Origin: Duganella rivi
GTDB lineage: Bacteria > Pseudomonadota > Gammaproteobacteria > Burkholderiales > Burkholderiaceae_D
Reading direction: 5' to 3'
NCBI RefSeq assembly: GCF_009857435.1
Contig: NZ_WWCK01000002.1
Span: forward strand, 806,001 to 870,000
DNA length: 64,000 nucleotides
Shown: positions 7,410-15,952 of the stretch, in pieces
How the letters are laid out: the number at the start of each line of letters is the position of its first letter
Position numbering within the stretch: the first letter of the stretch is position 1
Notes under the pieces: model-generated
Seen by the model: the letters and a program-made list of their open reading frames with translations, nothing else
Told to the model about the DNA's origin: nothing
The model's database searches: none
Position numbers and translations under genes: made by a program

Positions 7410-8974
7410 TCATCTCCGGCGATGCACTGATTGGCGGTCAGACCGTTAAAGGCACCGGCGCGGGCGTCCGCGCTTACAACCCGGCCACGCAGCAGGTAAT
7501 CGAGCCCGAATTCCGTACCGTGGATGCGGCGCAGATTGACCGGGCTTGCCGCCTGGCTGATGAAGCTTTCGATACCTTCCGCGCGCTGAGCGACGAAAAG
7601 CGCGCGGTCTTCCTCGAAACCATTGCTGACCAAATTATGGAACTCGGCGATGTGTTGATCGAACGCGTCATGGCTGAAACCAGCCTGCCGCGTCCACGTG
7701 TGGAGGGCGAGCGCGCCCGCACCGTCGGCCAGCTCAAACTGTTTGCCAACTTGCTGCGCGAAGGCTCCTGGCACGATGTGCGCTTTGACAAAGCGCTGCC
7801 GGATCGGACGCCGCCGCGTCCCGACCTGCGCATGCGCATGATCGGCCTTGGCCCTGTGGCGGTTTTCGCTGCCAGTAACTTCCCGTTGGCTTTTTCTGTC
7901 GCAGGCGGCGATACCGCGTCGGCGCTGGCTGCCGGCTGCCCGGTGGTGCTGAAGGCGCACTTTGCGCATCCAGGCACTTCGGAGCTGGTGGGGCGCGCAG
8001 TCGTTAAAGCGGTTGAGATTTGCGGCCTGCCTGCCGGCGTGTTCTCGCTGCTGACCGGCGTTGGCAATGATCTCGGCATTGAGCTGGTGCGCCATCCTGC
8101 CATCAAGGCGGTTGGCTTTACCGGTTCGCGCGGCGGCGGCTTGGCGCTGATGGCCGCTGCGGCTGCGCGCCCGGTGCCGATTCCGGTGTATGCCGAAATG
8201 AGTTCGATCAATCCGGTGTTCCTGCTGCCGCAGGCACTGAAGAATCGCGCGGAAGATATCGCCGCCGGTTTCGCTGCCTCGCTGACTTTGGGCGTGGGGC
8301 AGATGTGCACCAATCCTGGTTTGGTGCTGGCCTTGGCCGGCCCTGACCTGGATCGCTTTACCGCTGCTGCGTCGCAGGCGCTGGCTGGTGGTGCGGCGTG
8401 CTCGATGCTGTCGCCGGGGATTGCAGGTAATTTCGCTCGCGGTGTGAATCAGCTGGCGGAGCATACGGATGTGAAGACGCTGGCCTTGGCGCCGCAGGCG
8501 GAAGGCAAGGGCGCTCCGGCGTTCTTCGTGTCGTCGGCTGATGCGTTCTTGTCGCAGCACGCTTTGCAGGAAGAGGTTTTTGGCCCGGCGTCGCTGCTGG
8601 TGGTGTGCAAGGACGTGGCCGAGCTGCGCGCTGTTACGGACAAGCTGGAAGGCCAGCTGACCGCCACGCTGCAAATGGACGAAGGCGATCTGGAAGCTGC
8701 GCAAGCGCTGCTGCCGGTATTGGAACGCAAGGTTGGCCGTATCTTGGCCAACGGCTATCCAACCGGCGTGGAAGTGTGCAGCGCGATGGTGCACGGCGGC
8801 CCGTTCCCATCGACCTCGGATGGGCGCAGCACCTCGGTCGGTACGGGCGCAATCACGCGCTTCCTGCGTCCGGTGTGCTACCAGAACCTGTCGCAAGCCT
8901 TGCTGCCTGAAGTCCTGCGCGACAACGGCTCGGCCAAATGGCTGCGCCGCGATGGCGAATTGACTCGCAACTAA
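7406..8974 (+). CDS. 2-oxoglutaric semialdehyde dehydrogenase (ALDH family)
   Basis: A 522-residue aldehyde dehydrogenase of the ketoglutaric-semialdehyde branch that oxidises 2-oxoglutaric semialdehyde to 2-oxoglutarate with NAD(P)+. Catalytic Cys301 lies in GVGQMCTNPG and general base Glu264 in AEMSSINPVF; the cofactor loop is VGFTGSRGGG. Its start ATG overlaps the stop of AraD1. This is the last step of the oxidative pentose route and delivers carbon to the TCA cycle. Assignment to this branch rather than a generic ALDH rests on family resemblance and the operon. Confidence 0.88.
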   Translation: MIISGDALIGGQTVKGTGAGVRAYNPATQQVIEPEFRTVDAAQIDRACRLADEAFDTFRALSDEKRAVFLETIADQIMELGDVLIERVMAETSLPRPRVEGERARTVGQLKLFANLLREGSWHDVRFDKALPDRTPPRPDLRMRMIGLGPVAVFAASNFPLAFSVAGGDTASALAAGCPVVLKAHFAHPGTSELVGRAVVKAVEICGLPAGVFSLLTGVGNDLGIELVRHPAIKAVGFTGSRGGGLALMAAAAARPVPIPVYAEMSSINPVFLLPQALKNRAEDIAAGFAASLTLGVGQMCTNPGLVLALAGPDLDRFTAAASQALAGGAACSMLSPGIAGNFARGVNQLAEHTDVKTLALAPQAEGKGAPAFFVSSADAFLSQHALQEEVFGPASLLVVCKDVAELRAVTDKLEGQLTATLQMDEGDLEAAQALLPVLERKVGRILANGYPTGVEVCSAMVHGGPFPSTSDGRSTSVGTGAITRFLRPVCYQNLSQALLPEVLRDNGSAKWLRRDGELTRN

Positions 8975-8995
8975 AAAAAACAAACCGGAGACTGT

Positions 8996-9763
8996 ATGAC
9001 TCAACTGGCCAAGTTTGGCAGCTTGCGCGGTAAGCGCGTATTCATTACTGGCGGCGGCACCGGCATCGGTGAAGCGATGGTGATTTCCTTTGCGGAGCAG
9101 GGCGCGCAAGTCGCCTTTGTCGATATCGCCGTCGATGCCAGCCACGCATTGATCCGCCGCGTGAAAGAAGCAGGCTATCCCGAACCGCTGTTCCGCCAGT
9201 GCGACATTACAGACATTCCGGCATTGCAGGCCACCATGGCCGAATTGGCGGGCCTGGTTGGCGACTTCGACATCCTCGTCAACAACGCCGCCAACGACCA
9301 GCGCCACGACACCGCCGAAGTCACGCCCGAATACTGGGATAAGTGCATCGCCGTCAACCAGCGTCCGATGTTCTTCACCTGCCAAGCGGTATTGGAAGGC
9401 ATGAAGAAGAAGGGCGCTGGTTCGATCATCAATGTTGGCTCGATTTCCTGGCACGTGAAGAACGCGGGCTATCCAGCATATGCGACCACCAAGGCCGCTG
9501 TGCATGGCCTGACGCGCGGCTTGGCCCGCGAGTTCGGCGCACACGGTATTCGCGTCAACACCGTCACGCCGGGCTGGGTGATGACACAACGCCAGATCGA
9601 CCTGTGGCTGGACGACGCCGGTGAGCAGGACATCAAGCGCAATCAGTGCTTGCAGAATAAATTGATGCCGCAGCACGTGGCGTCAATGGTGCTGTTCCTG
9701 GCCGCCGATGACGGCGCCATGTGCACCGCTCAAGAGTTCATCGTCGACGCAGGCTGGGTATAA
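8996..9763 (+). CDS. SDR-family sugar 1-dehydrogenase, probable L-arabinose dehydrogenase
   Basis: A 255-residue short-chain dehydrogenase. The cofactor motif TGGGTGIG is at residues 18-25, NNAAND marks the beta-4 strand, and the catalytic set Ser149, Tyr162, Lys166 sits in GSIS and YATTK. It most resembles the XylB-type pentose 1-dehydrogenases, which oxidise the aldose to a lactone with NAD(P)+. CCGGAG precedes the ATG. Within this operon it would be the first step, L-arabinose to L-arabino-lactone. No lactonase gene is present in the window, so hydrolysis is spontaneous or encoded elsewhere. Xylose activity cannot be excluded. Confidence 0.82.
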   Translation: MTQLAKFGSLRGKRVFITGGGTGIGEAMVISFAEQGAQVAFVDIAVDASHALIRRVKEAGYPEPLFRQCDITDIPALQATMAELAGLVGDFDILVNNAANDQRHDTAEVTPEYWDKCIAVNQRPMFFTCQAVLEGMKKKGAGSIINVGSISWHVKNAGYPAYATTKAAVHGLTRGLAREFGAHGIRVNTVTPGWVMTQRQIDLWLDDAGEQDIKRNQCLQNKLMPQHVASMVLFLAADDGAMCTAQEFIVDAGWV

Positions 9764-9851
9764 ACCGCTTGCAGTAAGTAGCACTGTTCGCCCCCGGAGA
9801 CACCGCACGTTGATGCGGCGGGGTATAGCAACCATAGAAAATGGTAGGAAC

Positions 9852-11792
9852 ATGGTGAAGACAACCATCGCCGCCGCGCTGACCAGCGTGGCCGCAGTCA
9901 TAGCGCCCGCCGCAGCGCAAGCCGCCCAGCCAGGCGTGCTGGCGCTGCACAGCCCCGATAAACACGTCGCCGTCACCGTGCGCGCCGCCGACGGCAAGCT
10001 GACGTACGCCATCGCCCGCGATGGAAAGCCTGTTTTGCTGGCTTCCGATCTTGGCCTGCAACTCGCCGGCGCGGATCTGAGCAGCGACCTCACTTTGCTC
10101 GCCGCTTCCGCGCCGCGAACCCTCGAAGATCATTACCAAATGGCGGTCGGCAAAAAGCGCGATATCAGCTATCGCGCCAACGAGCAAACCTATTCGTTAC
10201 AAAACGCCAGGCAGCAGAAGATCGACATCACCTTCCGCGTATCGAACGACGGCGTAGCCTTCCGCTACATCGTCGCCGAACCATCGCTGCCGCTGAAAAA
10301 GCTAGTCCAGGAACACACCACCTTCGCCCTGCCAAGCGGCAGCAAGGCATGGCTGCAACCGATGGCGGTCGCCCAAACCGGCTGGAGTAACACCAATCCA
10401 TCCTATGAAGAGCACTACCAGATGGAGATCCCGGCTGGCACGAAAGCGCCAACGGATGCCGGCTGGGTCTTCCCAGCCCTGTTCAAGGCATGCAGCAACT
10501 GGCTCGCCATCTCCGAAGCCAATATGGACGGCACATGGCAAGCCTCGCGCCTTGCAGCCGACTCCACCGGCGGCAAATACAGCATCGGCAACCCGATGGC
10601 GCCAGAGGTCTACACCAACGGCGGCCTGATGGCGGAAGTGGAGGGAACACTGACCTCACCGTGGCGCGTGATCGCACTCGGTTCGCTGGCCACTGTCACC
10701 AACTCGACCCTCGGCACCGACCTGGCCGCTCCTGCCATCGCCTTTGACGCTTCGCGCGTCAAACCTGGCCACGCCTCGTGGAGCTGGGCCATCCTGAAAG
10801 ACGACGGTACTGTCTACGACGTGCAAAAGCGCTTTATCGACTACGCCGCCCAGATGCACTGGGATTACACCCTGATCGATGCCGACTGGGATCGCAAGAT
10901 CGGCTACGACAAGGTCAAGGAACTGGCCGATTACGCCGCCACCAAAAACGTCGACCTCCTGCTGTGGTACAACTCGTCTGGCGCATGGAACAAGACCGAG
11001 TACTCGCCAAAAAGTAAACTGCTGACCCACGAACAGCGCGTCAAGGAATTCCAGCGCCTGCGCGACATCGGCATCAAGGGCGTGAAAATCGACTTCTTCG
11101 CCGGCGACGGCCAGTCCATGATCGCCTACTACAACGGCATCCTGCGCGACGCTGCCGATGCCGGCCTGCTGGTCAACTTCCACGGTTCCACGTTACCGCG
11201 CGGCTGGTCGCGCACTTGGCCGAATCTCATGACCATGGAAGCGATCCGCGGCTTCGAGTTCACCACCTTCGAACAGAAGGATCAAGACCTGATGCCGAGC
11301 CACGCCGCCATGCTGCCGTTCACGCGGAACCTGTTCGACCCGATGGACTTCACGCCGATGGTATTCGGCGACATCCCGAATATCAAGCGCGCCAGCACCA
11401 ATGGCTTTGAACTGGCGACGTCTGTGCTGTACCTGTCCGGCATCCAGCATTTTGCCGACACGCCGGAAGGCATGGCCACCGCGCCGGCCTACGTGAAAAG
11501 CTTCCTGCAAAACCTGCCGCGCAGCTGGGACGATAGCCGCTACGTGGACGGCTATCCTGGCAAGCACGCTGTGATCGCACGCCGTGCCGGCGACACCTGG
11601 TTCATCGCCGGCATCAACGGCACGGACAAGGAAAAAACGCTGACGCTGGACTTGTCCTTCGTCGGCAACAAGCAGGGCGTCATCTTCACCGACGGCGACC
11701 AGCCCCGCAGCTTTAGCCAGCGCAGCATCGCTGCCAGCAAAAAAGTAGTAGTCATCGTCAAGCCGCACGGCGGTTTTGTCATCCAACTATAA
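9852..11792 (+). CDS. Glycoside hydrolase family 97, retaining subgroup
   Basis: A 646-residue exported glycosidase. The start at 9852 gives a clean Sec signal peptide MVKTTIAAALTSVAAVIAPAAAQA; an ATG at 9813 would add a poorly fitting extension. The order is an N-terminal beta-sandwich, a (beta/alpha)8 barrel and a C-terminal beta domain. Asp414 in GVKIDFF is the nucleophile position of retaining GH97 enzymes, with Glu463 in TMEAIRGFE as acid/base. Retaining members known so far are alpha-galactosidases and enzymes with beta-L-arabinopyranosidase activity. The inverting alpha-glucosidases (SusB type) lack the Asp. Inside an arabinan locus an arabinopyranosidase/alpha-galactosidase role is more likely than the default alpha-glucosidase label. 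Confidence 0.88.
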   Translation: MVKTTIAAALTSVAAVIAPAAAQAAQPGVLALHSPDKHVAVTVRAADGKLTYAIARDGKPVLLASDLGLQLAGADLSSDLTLLAASAPRTLEDHYQMAVGKKRDISYRANEQTYSLQNARQQKIDITFRVSNDGVAFRYIVAEPSLPLKKLVQEHTTFALPSGSKAWLQPMAVAQTGWSNTNPSYEEHYQMEIPAGTKAPTDAGWVFPALFKACSNWLAISEANMDGTWQASRLAADSTGGKYSIGNPMAPEVYTNGGLMAEVEGTLTSPWRVIALGSLATVTNSTLGTDLAAPAIAFDASRVKPGHASWSWAILKDDGTVYDVQKRFIDYAAQMHWDYTLIDADWDRKIGYDKVKELADYAATKNVDLLLWYNSSGAWNKTEYSPKSKLLTHEQRVKEFQRLRDIGIKGVKIDFFAGDGQSMIAYYNGILRDAADAGLLVNFHGSTLPRGWSRTWPNLMTMEAIRGFEFTTFEQKDQDLMPSHAAMLPFTRNLFDPMDFTPMVFGDIPNIKRASTNGFELATSVLYLSGIQHFADTPEGMATAPAYVKSFLQNLPRSWDDSRYVDGYPGKHAVIARRAGDTWFIAGINGTDKEKTLTLDLSFVGNKQGVIFTDGDQPRSFSQRSIAASKKVVVIVKPHGGFVIQL

Positions 11793-11807
11793 AACAGGAG
11801 ACCGAGA

Positions 11808-13358
<1,551 letters not shown>

Positions 13359-13362
13359 ATAT

Positions 13363-14925
13363 ATGGATGACATCAACATCACGCGCCGGAAGGTGATTTC
13401 CGCCGGCGGCGTGGCGTTAGTGTTGGCGGGTTGCGGCGGCGGTGGCGGCGGGACTACGCCAACACCCGCGCCTACGCCGACGCCGACTCCTACGCCCACT
13501 CCGACACCAACGCCAACGCCAACGCCAACGCCAACGCCAACGCCAACTTCAGTCACGTTCACGGAAGCGTCGGTACACGATCCATCCGTCATCAAGGTGG
13601 ACGGCACGTTCTACGTGTTTGGTTCGCACCTCGCCGCTGCCAAATCGACGGACTTGATGAACTGGACTAAGGTCGCCGATGGCGTCAACGCGGCTAATCC
13701 ACTATTCAACAATGTGGTGACCTCGCTGGCCGATACCTTCGCATGGGCGCAGGTGACGGATCTGTGGGCGCCGGATGTGGTGAAACTCGCCGACGGCAAG
13801 TTCTATCACTACTACTGCGCTTGCAAAGGCGACTCCCCGCGCTCGGCACTGGGTCTCGCGGTGGCGGACAAGGTGGAAGGCCCGTACGTCAGCAAGCAAA
13901 TCCTGCTCAAGTCGGGCAACTGGGGCGGGCCGGGCGAGGATGGCGTTACGATTTACGACGCGCTGACCATGCCCAACGTGGTGGATCCGAACACCTTCTT
14001 CGACCAGCAGGGCAAGCTGTGGATGATCTACGGCTCTTACTCGGGCGGCATCTTCATCCTTGAGATGGACACCGCCACCGGTTTGCAGAAGCCGGGGCAG
14101 GGCTATGGGAAGCACCTGATCGGCGGGAATCATAGCCGCATCGAGGGCGCGTATGTGTTGTACAGCCCTCAGTCGAAGTTCTACTACATGTTCACGTCCT
14201 TCGGCGGCCTGGATGCCAACGGCGCGTATAACATGCGCGTATCGCGCTCGGTTAATCCGAACGGCCCGTATCTGGATGCGAAGGGCAACGATATGGCGAA
14301 CGTCAAATCGAATCCAGCGCTGCCGCTGTTTGACGATGCGACCATTGCGCCATACGGTCAGAAGATCATGGGCAATCACCAGTTTGCGCTGGCGGCTGGC
14401 GAGACGGGGACGCCGCTCGGCTATGTATCGCCGGGCCACAACTCGGCTTACTACGAAGCGTCGACCGGCCAGTACTTCCTGATCTTCCATACCCGTTTCC
14501 CTGGTACGGGTGAACTGCACCAGATCCGCGTGCATGAGATGTTCATCAACGCCGATGGCTGGCCGGTGGTGGCGCCGTTCCGCTACGCGCCGCTGAGCAA
14601 AAACGCTACTACCTTGTCGGCTGAAGTAACGGCGTCCGATGCGGCGGGAACGTATAAGATGATCAATCACGGCAAGGACATCTCGACGGCAATCAAGGCT
14701 TCGCAAGAAGTGGTGTTGAAGGCGGATGGCACGGTGTCCGGTGCGGCCAGCGGTACGTGGAAGCATGACGGCAGTAACAAGATCACGCTGACGCTCGGCG
14801 CAGCCGGGACGTTCGCTGGCGTGCTGTCGCGCCAGTGGAATACCAACGCCAGCGCGTTTGTGGTGACGTGGACGGCGCAATCGGTGGACGGCGTCTCCAT
14901 TTGGGGCGCGCGTACCGGCAACTGA
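13363..14925 (+). CDS. Exported GH43 arabinanase lipoprotein with Pro-Thr linker
   Basis: A 520-residue protein. Residues 7-24 (TRRKVI... LVLAGC) combine a twin-arginine-like motif with a lipobox ending at Cys24, so it is probably membrane-anchored. Then come a Gly run and a Pro-Thr linker to about residue 66, a GH43 propeller with base Asp73 (HDPSV), and a C-terminal beta domain from about 430 that resembles the accessory domain of two-domain arabinanases. WAPDVVKLADGKFYHYY and RIEGAYVLY match endo-1,5-alpha-L-arabinanases. The start is the ATG at 13363; the TTG at 13339 lies inside the upstream gene. Endo action on the arabinan backbone is inferred. Confidence 0.87.
   Translation: MDDINITRRKVISAGGVALVLAGCGGGGGGTTPTPAPTPTPTPTPTPTPTPTPTPTPTPTPTSVTFTEASVHDPSVIKVDGTFYVFGSHLAAAKSTDLMNWTKVADGVNAANPLFNNVVTSLADTFAWAQVTDLWAPDVVKLADGKFYHYYCACKGDSPRSALGLAVADKVEGPYVSKQILLKSGNWGGPGEDGVTIYDALTMPNVVDPNTFFDQQGKLWMIYGSYSGGIFILEMDTATGLQKPGQGYGKHLIGGNHSRIEGAYVLYSPQSKFYYMFTSFGGLDANGAYNMRVSRSVNPNGPYLDAKGNDMANVKSNPALPLFDDATIAPYGQKIMGNHQFALAAGETGTPLGYVSPGHNSAYYEASTGQYFLIFHTRFPGTGELHQIRVHEMFINADGWPVVAPFRYAPLSKNATTLSAEVTASDAAGTYKMINHGKDISTAIKASQEVVLKADGTVSGAASGTWKHDGSNKITLTLGAAGTFAGVLSRQWNTNASAFVVTWTAQSVDGVSIWGARTGN
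13507..13547 (+). repeat. CCAACG hexanucleotide repeat encoding the Pro-Thr linker
   Basis: Six perfect tandem CCAACG units run from 13507 to 13542, with a seventh partial copy to 13547, inside the GH43 lipoprotein gene. Each unit encodes one Pro-Thr pair, so slippage changes linker length without changing frame. The same repeat creates long Gly-Val shadow reading frames on the other strand. Confidence 0.9.
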
Positions 14926-14938
14926 TAAGAGGTTCGTA

Positions 14939-15952
14939 ATGAAGCAAGTTTTATTGGCGGTGACGTTTGCGTTGGCTTCGGTGGGTTGCATGGCCAAGGA
15001 AGTCAGCGTGCACGATCCGGTAATGGCCAAGGAAGGCGATACTTACTACGTGTTCAGCACGGGGCCGGGGATCACTTTCTACAGTTCCAAGGATATGAAG
15101 AACTGGACGCCGGAGGGCCGAGTGTTCAAGGGCCAGCCGGTATGGGCGAAGAAGGCCGCGCCGACGTTTGACGACCATATCTGGGCGCCGGACATCCAGT
15201 TCCATAACGGGCAATACTATTTGTATTATTCCGTTTCGGGATTTGGCAAGAATACGTCCGGCATCGGCGTCACAGTCAATAAAACGCTCAATCCGCGCTC
15301 GCCTGACTACAAGTGGGAGGACAAGGGGATGGTGCTCCAATCGGTGCCGCTGCGCGATGACTGGAACGCCATCGACCCGAATGTGATTCAGGATGAGAAG
15401 GGCGACGCCTGGATGTCGTTCGGCTCATTCTGGAGCGGGCTGAAAATCGTGAAGCTGAACAAGGAGTGGACTGGTTTGGCCGAGCCGCAGGAGTGGCACG
15501 CGATTGCCAGCCGGTCGCGCAGCAAGTCGGTCGCCGACGCCTCGGCAGGGCCGGACGAGATTGAAGCGCCGTTCATCTTCAAGAAGGGTGATTACTATTA
15601 CCTGTTTGCGTCGTTTGGTCTTTGCTGCCGCAAGGGCGATAGCACCTACAACGTGGTGGTCGGACGCTCGAAGCAATTAATCGGGCCATATGTGGACAAG
15701 AGCGGCATCGACATGATGAAAGGCGGCGGCTCGCTGCTGATCGCCGGCGACAAGGACTGGAAGGGCCTGGGGCACAACAGCGCTTACACGATGGACGGCA
15801 AGGACTACCTTGTCCTCCATGCGTATGAGACGGCCGACAATTACCTGCAAAAGCTGAAGATCATGGAAATGAAGTTCGACAGCGCCGGCTGGCCGACGGT
15901 CGATCCTGCAGACCTGAACAAATACCGCAGCAACCAGCTGCCAGCGAAGTAA
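14939..15952 (+). CDS. Exported GH43 endo-/exo-arabinanase
   Basis: A 337-residue single-domain GH43. The signal peptide is MKQVLLAVTFALASVGCMA; Cys17 could be a weak lipobox (ASVGC) but the -3 Ser is atypical. Base Asp26 lies in SVHDPVM, followed by WAPDIQFHNGQYYLYYSVS, NAIDPNVIQDEKGDAWMSFGSFWSG and IEAPFIFKKGDYYYLF containing the acid Glu. This is the compact arabinan endo-1,5-alpha-L-arabinosidase layout. AAGAGG precedes the start 13 bases after the previous GH43, and its stop overlaps the next start by one base. It probably complements the larger GH43 by cleaving released oligosaccharides. Confidence 0.9.
   Translation: MKQVLLAVTFALASVGCMAKEVSVHDPVMAKEGDTYYVFSTGPGITFYSSKDMKNWTPEGRVFKGQPVWAKKAAPTFDDHIWAPDIQFHNGQYYLYYSVSGFGKNTSGIGVTVNKTLNPRSPDYKWEDKGMVLQSVPLRDDWNAIDPNVIQDEKGDAWMSFGSFWSGLKIVKLNKEWTGLAEPQEWHAIASRSRSKSVADASAGPDEIEAPFIFKKGDYYYLFASFGLCCRKGDSTYNVVVGRSKQLIGPYVDKSGIDMMKGGGSLLIAGDKDWKGLGHNSAYTMDGKDYLVLHAYETADNYLQKLKIMEMKFDSAGWPTVDPADLNKYRSNQLPAK

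Noticed and set aside
7208..9676. 822-residue open frame on the minus strand
   Set aside because: It is antisense to AraD1, the semialdehyde dehydrogenase and the SDR, whose motifs are intact. The translation is rich in His, Arg and Gln with no recognisable domain, typical of GC-rich antisense frames.
13484..13549. Short tandem repeats suggesting a CRISPR array
   Set aside because: Units are 6 bases, without spacers, in frame inside a gene and encode a Pro-Thr linker.
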